64,000 nt of DNA, taken from contig OZ038433.1 of NCBI GenBank assembly GCA_964036275.1, forward strand, positions 28,751,485-28,815,484, read 5' to 3'. Positions 22,461-33,850 of the stretch are shown here, in pieces. Both the position numbers and the translations under genes were made by a program. The notes beneath the pieces were generated by a model. That model was not told where the DNA came from. It saw nothing but the letters and a program-made list of their open reading frames with translations, and did no database searches. Numbering within the stretch: position 1 is the first letter of the stretch; each line of letters starts with the position of its first letter. This DNA is from Litoditis marina. Lineage: Eukaryota > Nematoda > Chromadorea > Rhabditida > Rhabditidae.

Positions 22461-22535
22461 TTCTTGTTTTTCTTTTTGGCACACGCGTCTGGCGCCAGAA
22501 CGAAACAAAAATTTCTAAGTTTTTGAGCTACCAGT

Positions 22536-22760
22536 TCACACTATAGTGAGCGCCAAATTTATAAATTTCTGTCTCTCGCTGGAATCGAACCGGCGAGCGA
22601 AAGTTTTGTAGCAGGGTGTTAACCACTGCGTGTTAAACACTGCGCTATTAGAACACATAACCAGGTTTCGAATCGAAGACATGTGTGCGTACACAGTGAA
22701 AAGTAAAATATACAGTACTCTCCCGCCTTTCCGTCGGCGACGACTATACATGTGTCAATT
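22536..22760 (-). mobile_element. tRNA-derived SINE
   Basis: On the minus strand: a 'tagtcgtcg...ggaaagg' leader, a 'cacacatgtcttcgattc' block, A-box-like 'taatagcgcagtg', the exact B box GGTTCGATTCC and a tail 'tataaatttggcgctcacta'. Copies are at 29,045-29,255 (+) and, shorter, at 53,028-53,161 (+). The two boxes form a Pol III internal promoter of the kind found in SINEs. Confidence 0.7.
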
Positions 22761-22789
22761 ATTGAATAGAGCAACTTCAAACGATTCAA

Positions 22790-23620
22790 TTGACGATTTC
22801 GTGTGTTTTGGTTTTGGCGCCAGTTGGCGCCTGTTCCGAGCACCAGAAGATAAAATTCGGTTTTGAAAATGTGAATATCACATTGGAGTGTTCAATATTT
22901 ATTAATTTGAAATAGTTTTGACGACATCTGGTATTTCTCTAATTTTGGCGCCAATTGGCGCCAGCGCCCGGCGCAAACAGGATTTTTTTTATGTTTTTAG
23001 ACTAAGCAACTTACTTGCCATGTGATAATTTTTGACTGTACCAAATTTCAGACTATTCCAATGACGATGTCGTGAGTTTAGGTTTTGGCGCCATTTGGCG
23101 CCTGGTCCGAGCGCCAGAAGAGAAATTTCAGTTTTGAAAAACTAATTTCACATTTACCACAAAAGTATCCAATTCCTCTTCGTGTTAAACATTTGAATTG
23201 ACGACAACTAGTGTTTTGTCGTCGACGACAACTAGTGTTTTGTCGTTCGCTCGGCGCCATCGATGAGCTATACATCTCATAATTGACACGACGGGCTAAC
23301 TTTTGCATTAGAACTCATGTTTCAAATTACAGCTAAATCGGTTCAGTAGTTTTTCTAATCGTCGTTTTTGGCGCCCACGCCTGGCGCCAATGATGAGCTG
23401 CACATGTCATAATTAGCGCGTCGCAGTCACTTTTGCATTAAAACTTTTAAATTTCAGCTAAATCGGTTCAGTAGTTTTTCCAATAGTCGTTTTTGGCGCC
23501 TATTGGCGCCCGCGCCCGACGCCAATGAGGAGCTATACATCTCATATTTGGCGCGACGGGCTAATTTTTGCATTAGAACTCATGTTCAAAATTGCAGCCA
23601 AATCGGTACAGTAGTTTCTC
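22790..23620. repeat. GGCGCC-rich degenerate tandem array
   Basis: Units of about 120-220 bp recur, each with one or more GGCGCC palindromes, often paired as 'ggcgccatttggcgcc'. Shared pieces include 'gagctatacatctcat', 'ttttgcattagaact' and 'aatcggttcagtagtttt'. A 24-bp unit 'gacgacaactagtgttttgtcg' is doubled near 23,200-23,247. No coding frame fits. Confidence 0.75.
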
Positions 23621-24037
23621 CAATACTATGCGGACAGAATTCCGTGAGGGACGAGGGAAGAGGGAAGAGGGACGAATTACGACGGAACTTTTCAACAACG
23701 ACACGAAACCATAACTTGGGTGAAAATTATCCGATTCGGCTAAAATTTTCACAAAATCTGTAAATCGTGATTCGCTCTCGTTCTTTAGTTTACAAAAAAC
23801 GATTATATTTGAAGCTATTTCTCAATTGGAAGCAAAAAACGAGTCCGCAATGGCCAAACCAAAGACAACTCACGCAGAGAAATTTGCGGTCCCTAGAATA
23901 CATATTCAATTCATCTTGTGGAGAGGGGAGGTACCGGAACGACGAAAACATTCTCTCGTCACTCCTCTGCCTATGAGACCATCTTTTTCAAAAAAAAAAA
24001 ATACCTACTAACAGTGTTGTCAAAACAAACATAGAGA

Positions 24038-24113
24038 AAATAGGCGGACACTGGGCATATATATATAGATAGATATATATATATATATATATGCCCAGTG
24101 TCCGCCTATTTAT

Positions 24114-24169
<56 letters not shown>

Positions 24170-24350
24170 ATAAATTCGTTTTTGGTGATTAAATAAACTT
24201 TATAGTTCCGGAATAATGGTAACATATTTGTATTGGATGTAAAGTTGTAAAGTGCGAAACCTTACGTTGTAAAGTGCGAAACCTTGATTATATTATGTTA
24301 CCATTATTCCGGAACTATAAAGTTTATTTAATCACCAAAAACGAATTTAT

Positions 24351-24430
<80 letters not shown>
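24038..24430. repeat. Nested TA-repeat palindromes
   Basis: Inner hairpin: 'ataggcggacactgggcat' (24,040-24,058) pairs with 24,091-24,110 across (TA)n. Outer hairpin: about 60 bp from 24,166 to 24,226 ('ccataaattcgtttttggtg' onward) pairs with 24,294-24,354, flanked on both sides by long (TA)n tracts. The outer loop has a tandem 'gtaaagtgcgaaacctt' pair. The whole block could fold into cruciforms. Confidence 0.9.
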
Positions 24431-24432
<2 letters not shown>

Positions 24433-24504
24433 GTGGAAGTCGAGTTCGACGAAAAGATTCGTAACTTTCTCGGATATTCGGCATTTTCCTTTCGATCCAC
24501 ACTC

Positions 24505-24735
24505 TTGAAGAGGAGCGGAATTGATTCTTCGAAGAGAAGACAAAACTAAGACAAATCGATGTATGCCCTTCGATTTCTAGAATGTCCGATTCAAAGCTCT
24601 GTTTTCAAAATTTTATTAACTTTTACTTGCTGACAGAGACGCAGATGATGGTTCGGAGAAAGAATGAATGTTGATTGCGCGCGCTTCTCTAACTCTCGTG
24701 CCTTTTTGGCTAACGCCGTTAGCCAAGTTCGACGT
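24505..24735 (-). mobile_element. TTAA MITE copy, diverged
   Basis: The reverse complement carries 'ggctaacggcgttagcc', 'agaagcgcgcgcaatcaaca' and 'ctgcgtctctgtcagcaagt', matching the element at 3,249-3,488. Ends are degraded. Confidence 0.65.
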
Positions 24736-24893
24736 CTGCGGCATCTGGTACTCAGGCGTGGCGGCAGGCGGCTCTCTTCTCAAATGAATAACGGTTTTCT
24801 TCTAAAATTCATTATCGACGTATACCAACAAAACCGTGAAGCTCAACTGAAGAACTAAGGCTTCGCCTTAGGAAGAACATTTTTGAGACTTAA

Positions 24894-25018
24894 AGAATGA
24901 CGACTATGTGGACTAATCGGTTAATCCCAAACGCTTCAGTCCTTATAACTACAATACATTTTTCAATTGCAGTTTAAAGGACCGATGTGTCGGGATTGGT
25001 CCACATAGTTGTTCCACT
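24894..25018. mobile_element. Short MITE with TTAA flanks
   Basis: Inverted ends AGAATGACGACTATGTGGAC and GTCCACATAGTTGTTCCACT lie between TTAA at 24,890-24,893 and TTAA at 25,019-25,022. Relatives: 55,524-55,655, with ends around 'aggacgattatgt', and a partial copy at 30,400-30,445. Confidence 0.7.
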
Positions 25019-25439
25019 TTAACGTAACTTTCCAGCACTTAGCAGAGTAATTATTCAAACATCGTTCGTCGTATTAGGGAAATAAGGGGGTGGGGGGGAC
25101 ATTTTATGAAAAAACCAGGGTTTGAGTTCGTTCGCACCTACGTTCAATGTAACCCTTTCAGACCAAAATAATCCATGAATGAGTGCGATAAAGACGGAAA
25201 CTGTTGCATGAAAGTGTGTCAAAACAAAATTTTACTGTTTCAAATAGGGTATGCAAAACATAGATTTAGTGAAAAACCTGTCGTTATAAGGAGATCAGGT
25301 CGTGCTTAAAGGAACTGTGGTGCTTTCAATGAAGAACTATCATTACCCAGAAACAGGTTGAACTGCTTTTACGCTGAGATAGATTGTTGAGTTTGAGAAA
25401 ATGTGCATATTAAACATTTTAAGAATAGTTAATCATGAT

Positions 25440-25985
25440 ATGAGGAATTAATGTGCGAAACATGTAGTGTTCACTTGTCGGAATGAGTGCGAACCCATTA
25501 TGTGTATTGGTGGATAGCGTAAATATGCGATACGTGATGTTATCGAAACAAAATACGAAGCATCCATGTACAAGATGTCTGCCTGATTACAGTATCCACT
25601 CTCTACTGGGGTCGATATTCATCTCCGAAAACGCGGATCATCCATGTACAAGATGTAAAAATCCAGGCAGAATATATAACCTGGCCATTTAAAAACATAT
25701 ATGAACTATTTTTTTCTGTTCTAGCTAAAATTATAAATTCAACAAAGGATGGGACTGTAAATTCATAGTTTCTTGTACAATTTCATCGGAAAAGTGTGCG
25801 AATTTCACATTCGATTGGAAAAGTGAGAAGAAGCTTCGACAACGCTCAAGTTTGCATTGGGAAACATCATATTGGAAAGTTGGTATAATGTGGAAGTGAC
25901 GTGTATTACTCCCTGTTCTTCGTTGTACAGGCTCATTGTTCCGCACAGTTTATTATATTCTAATGGTTTATCGCGTCAGTGCGTT
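25440..25985 (+). repeat. Family D repeat copy
   Basis: Colinear with 50,110-50,560: 'gatgttatcg', 'atctccgaaaac', 'atccatgtacaagatgt', 'ggatgggactgtaaattcat' and 'ttgttccgcacagttta'. Within this copy 'catccatgtacaagatgt' occurs twice 75 bp apart, so it carries an internal duplication. Related to 21,770-22,460. Confidence 0.7.
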
Positions 25986-26149
25986 TTGAAACATGATATA
26001 TTCGAATAAAAACGATGTAAAGTGAGAGACGATTAGCTTTTGAGATTAAATTGCATGGAATATAGAAGAGGAGGACAATAACTAAAGAGGAAAATAAAAA
26101 TTCTACTCTCGCAATTTACATGAGCATCCTGATACTGATTCAAAAAATA

Positions 26150-26500
26150 AGTACTAAATCTTTGATAACATTCCGCTTACACTAAAAACGTATCTGAAAC
26201 GAAAAGCAGCTATACTGTCAGTCAATCGCACAATCACGTGAAACATGTTAAACACTGAAAAACCGTTGCAACTTAAAATACCGGACTCGCCAATTTTGCA
26301 ACTTAAAATACCGGGGTCAGCCAGATATCGCCTGTACTGTTTGAAGTTCATAAGGAGATGCAGGCTAATTCGACACCAGTATTTAAGCCTGCATCATCTC
26401 CGGTATTTTGAGCTGCCAGCGTTTTCACAGCAGCAGAATTTGGAAACGTGAAACGACAAAGTGCAGACTTCCTCATTAGAATACTAACTTTAGGTGAATA
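26150..26500 (-). repeat. Family A copy with nested hairpin element
   Basis: 'aatcacgtgaaacatgtta' and 'gacaaagtgcagacttcctc' are family A reversed. About 160 bp (26,258-26,420) inserted between them contains a doubled 'ttgcaacttaaaataccgg' and the hairpin 'ggagatgcaggct...aagcctgcatcatctcc'. This insertion is absent from the copy at 47,520-47,690. Confidence 0.65.
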
Positions 26501-28155
26501 TTGAATAGCTCACTCTGTTCTGTTAACTGTTTTGAATCAGTGGGGAGAAATTGTCATATTAGGACGTTTCATCTAATGTTTGTTAGCTGCAAGTTCTTTT
26601 TCAGTAGAAAACCAAGATGTTTTTGACCCATGAAAATTGCGAGATTAGATTTTTTATTTCCCTCTTGAGTTGTTGTCCTCCTTTTCTATATTCCATGAAG
26701 TTTAATCTCAAAAGCTAATCGTCTCTCACTTTACATCGTTTTTTATACAATTTGTCCTTATTTTTTATATTTCCGAAGGAAATAATGAATCAATAGATAG
26801 GAAATAATGATCATCTAATCAATTATTGTTGAAGGTTCTTTCAACGTGACAATTAATACTGAGTTGATTTGCATAACAATAACTGCGTTACAAGTTTGGT
26901 AGTAAGCTGTAAGCATTCTCTCAGAAACCGTGATCAATCCTTGATTTCGGGCAGCGCTCTAATGCAAGTTTTGCTTTTATGCCTATTAGCACTTTTGTGA
27001 CATTTGAACACAACTACCGCAAATATTTCCTCATTTCAGACATAATAAACATCAAATTATATAGTTTTCAGAACGAAACACTTAAAACTAACGAGAAAAA
27101 CGTTGTGAGTAGAGATATCAACATGAAAGCCCGTCCGTGACAACATATCTACCAGCAAAGAAAACACTGAAAGTTTGGAGATAATTCATCCAGCCATCTC
27201 TCGGAAAAGATACGAAATAAGTCGATTCAGCCGTCGCCGCCGGAAGTTATTTTTGCGAACCGCTATTTCCAATAACTTTACAATATTTCGAACAAATCGA
27301 AAGCGTTTTCAATGTGTTATACAACTTTTTCTCCTCTACCTCTCTCCATCAAAACCGAAAAAAATGGTCCAGACATTTTTGAGAAAATGTACTTCATCGT
27401 TTTTGAAATCTCGCATTTCTGTGTACAAAAACTAATCTGCGCAGCGTTACGCGCTGCGCGCGATGTGTTTCAAAGCAGAACTACATTGAGATTCGGTAGT
27501 CTCCTGGATCACTTTGTTTCTAGACTACTAAACTGATGATAATTGTTGTATTCCCAGCTGAAAAGACATTTATTTATCGAAAATTAACAATCTCTCCTTT
27601 TTTCACAAAGTTCAATTACATCTTTTTAACTGTGAACATTTTCTGTATATTTTTCATTCGGTTCGTCAACTGCCATATTTGTCCAACCCGAATTTATCCC
27701 GGATACAGTAGGGAACAAACACCTTATAGTCGTGGACCACGGATAATAGGGTGAAAAGACGGTGTTATAAGTTGACCAGGTGTTAGCAGGGGCGCGCAGA
27801 TGGCATCAATCAATACCATTTTTGGAAGTTCTGCCAATGCATTGTGCTTTCACATTCTATTTTCAATTTAGTGTTGGCTAATTCTTTTTAAATAAGCTCT
27901 ATCATTCAAAACTATTATTGTCAAGCCATAGCAAAGATATAAGAACAAAAGAAATATGTAAATGGGAGGCTTTTTTTTCATAAAACATTTTCAAAAAGTT
28001 GAAAATTTCCGAACAAATGTTTTAACTACTCTACTATTTTTTATCAACTATCTTGAAACGTTTTAAATCTACCGTCATAATTCCTTACTAGGAGTGCTTT
28101 CATTTAGTTCAATATCTAGAGTTGTTCACATATCTATTCTTCCCGAGCATTGCAG
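26501..28155. other. No gene seen
   Basis: AT-rich. The open frames at 27,175-27,754 have no recognisable domain. 26,690-26,750 repeats, inverted, a stretch from near 26,010-26,060 ('aaagtgagagacgattagct'). Confidence 0.45.
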
Positions 28156-28160
28156 AGGTT

Positions 28161-28233
28161 GGCCCATTTAGCGCAGTGACAGTGTGGCGGTACTACAATC
28201 CTACTAGCCACGGGTTCGATTCCCGTGAAATGA
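28161..28233 (+). tRNA. tRNA-like sequence, probably pseudogene
   Basis: Contains an A-box-like 'tagcgcagtgac' and a perfect T arm (ACGGG-TTCGATT-CCCGT) with an exact B box. The acceptor stem pairs in only five of seven positions, and the anticodon arm does not fold convincingly. No isotype is assigned. Best read as a decayed tRNA or the head of a SINE. Confidence 0.4.
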
Positions 28234-28837
28234 ATTTTCTGTCCAAAATTTACGCGCTGTGCTCTCCGCTCATTTGAAATGGTCTACCACTATATGCCAG
28301 ATCAATATCAAGTTTGTATACGTGTAAATTTCCTATGAATCCTCTTCTCCATATCTTGATGATGCTCTCTAGATTCCATATTTGATTCTCCTTTCCCCAT
28401 GCATTGTTTGATTGTCTGATTCTAATCTCCGAATTCTACATCTAATCCTATTCACTATGTTTCGTTCTTTCTTGCTGAGCGAGCGCCTGTTTTAATTCGC
28501 ATAGATAATTCTTTCCAAAAGTAACGTATGAAATACCCAACCATAAAAACAAAATCACCTTTCAATTGTCAATATTCTGTCAAGCAGTCGGTTTGGTGAA
28601 CATTACGTAATCATGTCAAACTGTAAACAGGGTCGTTCTTCCCCTAAACGCAGTTCTCTTACCATCTAAAGAGTGAACATCCTTAGTTTCCGAAGGCAGC
28701 CGCCGCCAAACCAACCAATTCACCCGACTCTGAAATTCAAAGAATCATAGGTTAGCTTAATATAATCATTTGCAAATAAGCGAATTCGCGAGGGCCTAAC
28801 TTTGAATCATTTCATGGCCCTAGGAAAACCTATTCGA

Positions 28838-28945
28838 ATCGTCAACTTTTCATGTACGAAAGTTCGAGACCTCGGAACAGCGGAAGGCCGGATTCCTCGC
28901 CAGACAATCAAGAACCAGTTACTATTATGATGTTACCAAGTCCTC
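28838..28945 (+). pseudogene. Second copy of the unidentified coding remnant
   Basis: About three quarters of bases match 13,045-13,140. The shared frame encodes VRKFETSEQRKAGFLARQ. Flanking sequence to about 29,045 may belong to the same decayed gene ('ctccagatctccaacctctg' versus 13,337 onward). Confidence 0.4.
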
Positions 28946-29044
28946 CCGAGGTTCTCTCTGTTATTTGTGATTCGTCTCCAGATCTCCAACCTCTGTGTTT
29001 CCATGCACTCGATGATGTTTCTTTGCAGAATGTTCAGAACTATG

Positions 29045-29255
29045 TATAGTCGTCGTCAATGGAAAGGCGTTAGGGTACTGTATATCTCACTTTCCGCTGT
29101 GTACGCACACATGTCTTCGATTCCAAAGCTTGCCGGTTATGTGCATTAATAGCGCAGGTGTTAGCGCGCCCTGCTAAGAATCTTTTGCTCGCAGGTTCGA
29201 TTCCGGCGAGAGACAAAAGCTTATAAATTTGGCACCCACTATAACTATGTTGTAT
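29045..29255 (+). mobile_element. tRNA-derived SINE
   Basis: Same family as 22,536-22,760: 'gtgtacgcacacatgtcttc', 'aatagcgcaggtgttagcgc', B box GGTTCGATTCC and 'cttataaatttggcaccca'. Target duplications are not evident. Confidence 0.7.
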
Positions 29256-30060
29256 GACATGCAATGCAGTAGAGTCTCCATGAGTGAGCGTTACAGTGCT
29301 TTCCGTGGTTGTTATCGATTGTATCCTCATCTTGCCCCAATTGTATCTGATGTCTACTTTGATCGCCATGGTTTCCGTTACAACATCAATCCATCATGGT
29401 AACTAGTCTAATGTCTGTTTAAACATCAGTTATCATGCAATATCATATGTTCCCAAGTTTTTCTCCTTTTCTCACATATCAGTTCAACCGGTTCAGTTTT
29501 CGTAAATAAATATGATTGTCCAACTATATACTGATAAAGCTTATTATTATTATTAATCAGTTTGGCAACTGCTTCCGACATTTTACAATGGATTGTGTCC
29601 GTTGTTATTTCTCATATTGTTAGCTTGACTTTATTATCTAATCTTGAAAAAATAATTATGTTAGAGGGACCGCTTCCATGTGATTTGTGATTGAAAAACA
29701 TGAAAACTAACAATTTCGCTCTTATATTGTACTAGGGGTTCCTAACTTATTCCACTAGGACGAAAAACCGGAGTCTTTCATGAGCGAAACTTTCCTTTGG
29801 GTTACTGTAACTCAAAGTTGTGCCCAAATGGTGAATACGCGACCATTCAATTTACTTCCTACCACCTCGAGTTCGGTTCAGAAAACAAACCGAACAATAT
29901 ACAATCTACTTTCAGTATATACTAGTGGGTGAAGAACTGTTTATCCAGTGATCCTGCACCGACATACAAATGTATAAAAGCATGTAAGTCTGTGTAGAAC
30001 TTCAAGCGCAACCACCAGAACTTTCTCAACAGGTTGACCCCCCCCCCCTTTAAGGACTGA
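29256..30060. other. No gene seen; upstream of phospholipase remnant
   Basis: AT-rich. A run of ten C lies at 30,041-30,050, just before the start codon of the next gene. Confidence 0.4.
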
Positions 30061-30639
30061 ATGTCTTACGCATTGTGGCGATTGCCGTTGCTTGTCTTTT
30101 TATTTTTGCAATTGCATTTTATTTGGACCACAGATGCGGTTCAAGCGAGGAAATTGGTTTCGTCAAAAGGTGAGTTACAAACGTGTTTATCTCTTTCTTG
30201 CCTATGTTTCATTTGTTGAAGGCGTGGTGTCTTTAAAACATGCGCTACGAGTGAAGTGCTGGAAGACAGAAAAACGAACAACTGTTCATGATCCGTGATT
30301 GGTGAAAAAAGTTATTGGAAACGGTCCAAAACAAGAGCGAAACCGGTTAAAGGAGTACGAATGTAGACCGACAAAAATTAATCACGACACATTTTCAATT
30401 ATAGCTTAAAGGGACGATGCGTCGGGAATGGTCCACATACCCAATACTAAATACGCACATTTTCAGCCATGAAATCGCTAGGTGGCAGTCTGTCCTGCAA
30501 TCCGGCACAGCCGAAACCGTCGGCTACAGTACCCGATGACGTCAATAAAATTCGACCGGCAGATATAGTATCGATTGCAGCAATGGGAGACTCCATGACC
30601 GTTCGTGATCTGTTGTTTGGTTTCACTCTTTACGATTAG
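30061..30639 (+). CDS. 5' exons of a phospholipase B-like (GDSL) gene
   Basis: Exon 1 (30,061-30,169) encodes a signal peptide (MSYALWRLPLLVFLFLQLHF). Exon 2 begins at 30,467 after 'cattttcag' and joins in phase. It encodes a spacer with one Cys, then VNKIRPADIVSIAAMGDSMT. The RPADI-x5-ALGDSLT block is diagnostic of the animal phospholipase B/GDSL esterase family, and the Ser of GDS is the nucleophile. Family members normally continue GDSLTAGNG. Here the frame reads on through RDLLFGF to a stop at 30,637-30,639, and no good donor follows, so the gene is cut just after block I. The product would be secreted. It is probably broken, see the fragment at 32.2 kb. Confidence 0.7.
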
Positions 30640-31420
30640 GGTGACTAGGGAGTTGTAAAATTATTCATTCTGGATAACGAGAAGAACTAACAGCTTGGGA
30701 TCACAAAAAAACTCACGTTCAAAACGTGAACGCCGCTTTCTTGACTTCACACCTCGTAATTCAGGCTGCATGTAAGTGTTCATTCTCATAACAGAATGCA
30801 TTTCATTTAATTGAATTGTTGTTCTGGACGAAAAATACTTAAAAAAATCTTCATTCATGCAGGGCGGATCACGTTCGAAAGACTATCGACATCAAACGAA
30901 ACATTACTTTTTCAAAAACTCGTTTGTTACTGGAAGCGCAGAAAATTTGGATACACACATAACATGGCCAGTAAGTTCCGAATGATGATTCTAAAGACAA
31001 CTTGAGGTCTTATACAAAGGCATCACAATCGCAGGTTCTGCCTGGTCTTACTTTCTTTTCCAACCAAGGTTGTTTTTATTGTTTCAAAGATTCGCCTTCG
31101 TGTTGTTATAACTACAAAGAAACATGAACCATTTGAATTTGAGCTCAAATCGTTCGACTAGTTTGCTGAACAATCAGATTCGATCAGCGCGAGTAACCGA
31201 TCGTTGTCCGCGAACATGGACCAACTAAGAAGTGTTGATATTGATCGATGCATCAATATAATATTGAATAGAATAAATCTTTATTTGCGGTTGAAACGTG
31301 TTTTCCACAATGGTGTAGGCGTGTAGGTGGCACTCCTAATACGAAAAAATGGAGATATAGGAGAAAATGGATAGGAAACTATACATATAACGGGAAAATT
31401 GTGCAATCCCTCCCTTACCT
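30640..31420. other. Interval between phospholipase fragments; no exon assigned
   Basis: 30,862-30,971 follows 'tcatgcag' and ends with 'ggccagtaagt', exon-like in form, but no GDSL motif is seen. Otherwise unassigned. Confidence 0.35.
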
Positions 31421-31720
31421 TTGCCCCCCCCCCCTCGTAGTACTATCACCCCCCACCCGATACGATTCCCTATAGATAGAGACGTGGGTTATTGTAAAGG
31501 GGGGGGGGGTAATTGTAATTGGGGAAAAATAGTACAATATCGACGTTTAACAACCACTTCCCCCAATACAAAATGGGGGAAGGGGGCGATAGTATAACTC
31601 CGGACCTGTTTAATCGACCCCATTCAATTAAAGAAGGAGTGGGGGGTGATTGTACTACGGGTCGGATTCCAACCTATTTCGGCTCAAGGAGGGACAGTTG
31701 TACAATATACCCCATAGAAC
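31421..31720. repeat. Alternating C-tract/G-tract repeat
   Basis: C runs and G runs of 5-12 alternate within motifs such as 'actatcaccccccaccc', 'caatacaaaatggggga' and 'gggggtgattgtacta'. The same motifs in the same order recur at 34,950-35,290. Complementary C and G runs could form hairpins or G-quadruplexes. Confidence 0.8.
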
Positions 31721-32207
31721 GTTATGTTAACGTTGCAGACGTTCTACGTCGTTTTAACTCGAATCTGTGGTTGTTCAACGGGCGTCGGATTCGATCCTCG
31801 CCGTTTAGGATTCAACGTTGCTAGGAGCGGTAATAATAGCAAAGACATGCTTGGGCAGGCAAGAGAACTCATCCGGAGAATGGAAGCTCAGAAAGTTTGT
31901 TCACTCGTGCTTTCAGTTATTCTCTCAAAATTTTGATCAGCTGATCAGATCAGTACATTTACTGTTTTTTTGGATATATCTGACAAGATTCTTTTCGAAA
32001 TATCGTCACTTCTGTTGTTCAGTGGTTTCCCCCAAATTATTATTCAAACAGTGATTTCGTTTTTCGATGTAAACTGTCGACTTTGCATAATTCGTGTCAT
32101 TCCCACTGAGACTCCTTGAAATTAACCTGCTTCTAGGAAACTGAACAACTGCCAACACAGATCAAAATTTTTTCAACATTTGCGAAGTGGTTAAAAAAAG
32201 GCCTGGA

Positions 32208-32447
32208 AATATCCATTGGGACGCTGCCAAGTCTCACTGAAAATGACCGGAACTATATTGCTATAATGCGGTTATTCAGAGAGTCAACGACTTCATGAAG
32301 GCCACTGATTTCAATTATTGGCAGGTTCACAACAAGTGGAAACTGATCAACATTTTTGTGGGAACCAATGACATTGGAAGATGTCATGGCCGTACGGTTG
32401 GTTTCCAAAATAACAGAAATCAACAGAGTCACTATCGTATGTACTGA
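32208..32447 (+). pseudogene. 3' fragment of phospholipase B-like gene
   Basis: In one frame: NIHWDAAKSH, two stops, then QRVNDFMKATDFNY, HNKWKLINIFVGTND. The pattern (N-x-A-x3-AKS ... DWKLIT-x-FIGGND) is the middle of phospholipase B/GDSL proteins, including block III GxND. Two in-frame stops near 32,239-32,247 and the abrupt run into a family A repeat at about 32,455 show it is not functional. It presumably belongs with the exons at 30.1-30.6 kb. Confidence 0.65.
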
Positions 32448-32454
32448 AACTTAA

Positions 32455-32570
32455 CTGAATAGTCACGTCAAGTTAGCATTCTAATGAGGTATTGTGCACG
32501 TTTTTGAGTGCTGCGGTGTCTAACACGTTCCACATAATTGTGCAACTGACTATAGGTTTCGCTTACGGAA
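32455..32570 (+). repeat. Family A repeat fragment
   Basis: 'gcattctaatgaggtattgtgcac' type match, truncated after 'gtgcaactgactata'. It abuts the end of the phospholipase fragment. Confidence 0.65.
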
Positions 32571-32729
32571 TAGATTTAGGATTACGGTCAATTGTCACTT
32601 GTGCTGTGTCTATTCTGTGTAAGGCTCAAGTATACATTTGATACCCCCTATACATATACCGAATTTGCTTCCTCTCAATGCACGCAAGCCACACCCACTG
32701 ATCCTTTGTATATTTCGCCTGCTTGGTTT

Positions 32730-32880
32730 TTTTGTTTGTTTGTTTGTTTGTTTGTTTGTTTGTCTGTGGAGGCAAAACCATCATTTGCTGTCTGTCTGTG
32801 GAGGCAAAACCATCATTTGCTGTCTGTCTGTGGAGGCAAAACCATCATTTGCTGTCTGTCTGTGGAGGCAAAGCCATCAA
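32730..32880. repeat. (GTTT)n and 32-bp tandem repeat
   Basis: Six to eight GTTT units are followed by four nearly perfect copies of a 32-bp unit containing 'ctgtggaggcaaaaccatca'. As 32 is not a multiple of three, the same peptide repeat (CLSVEAKP / LWRQNHHL) appears in each frame, a by-product of the repeat and not a gene. Confidence 0.9.
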
Positions 32881-33850
32881 AAGAACTCCCGCGCCTTATG
32901 GTAGAGAGACTCAAATCCTCTGTTAGCGAGAAGTCTGGCGCTCTATGTTAGAGAGAGAGAGCTCCCGTTTCCTCTGTTAGGGGAAGGTCTCGCGCTTTAT
33001 GTTAATGAAAATGTCTCACGCTTTATGTTAGAGGGAGGTCTCGCGTCCAATGTTAGGGAGAACTTCTGCGCCCTACGTTAGAGAGAGCTCCCGCGCTCTA
33101 TGGTAGAGAGAGATCTCGAATTCTCTGTTAGGGAAAAGTCTGGCACTCAATGTTAGAGGGAGGTCTCGCTCCCTATGTTAGGGAGAACTCCCGCGCCCTA
33201 CGTTAGAGAGAGCTCCCGCGCCCTATGGTAGAGATAGATCTCAAGTTCTCTGTTAGGGGAAGGTCTCACTCTCTATGTTAGAGGGAGGTCTCGCTCCCTA
33301 TGTTAGGGAGAAATCCCGCGCCCTACGTTAGAGAGAACTCCCGCGCCCTACGTTAGAAAGAACTCCCGCGCCCTACGGTAGAGGGAGGTCTCGCGCCCTA
33401 TGGTAGAGAGAGATCTCAAGTTCTCTGTTAGGGAAAAGTCTGGCACTCAATGTTAGGTAGAACTCCCGCGCCCTATGTTACGGAGAACTCCCGCGCCCTA
33501 CGTAAGAAACAACTCCCGCGCCCTATGGTAAAGGGAGGTCTCGCGCCCTATGTTAGGGAGAAGTCTAGCGCTCTACGTTAGAGAGAGCTCCCGCGCTCTC
33601 TGTTTGGGGAGGGTCTCGCGCTTTTGGTTAATGAAAATGTTTCACGCTCTATGTTAGAGGGAGATCTCACGTTCTATGTTAGGGCGAACTTTCGCGCTAT
33701 ATGTTGGGGAGAACTCCCGCGCCCTATGGTACAGAGAGATCTCCAGTTCTCTGTTAGGAGAAGGTCTCACGCTCTATGTTAGAGGGAGGTCTCGCGCCCT
33801 ATGTTAGAAAGAAGTCTGGCGCTCTACGTTAGAGAGAGAGCTCCCACGCT
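32881..33850. repeat. Minisatellite array, about 38 units
   Basis: 25-27 bp units around 'ccctatgttagggagaactcccgcgc' and 'ctctatgttagagggaggtctcg'. Higher-order repetition is visible: groups of several units recur with the same variants, for example 'gatctcaagttctctgttag'. Confidence 0.9.

Noticed and set aside
24274..24549. Open frames with long YIYI runs on both strands
   Set aside because: Produced by (TA)n in the palindrome; no biological protein.
28161..28233. Functional tRNA gene
   Set aside because: Good T arm, but the acceptor stem is mismatched and the anticodon arm does not fold; kept only as a tRNA-like entry.
32761..32880. Direct repeats that could suggest a CRISPR array
   Set aside because: Contiguous repeats without unique spacers in a eukaryotic context.
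32592..32951. Three overlapping frames with CLSVEAKP-type peptide repeats
   Set aside because: A 32-bp tandem repeat shifts through all frames; repeats, not a repeat protein.
32881..33850. TTAGGG words suggesting telomeric sequence
   Set aside because: They are part of a 25-bp unit and nematode telomeres use TTAGGC; no pure hexamer run is present.
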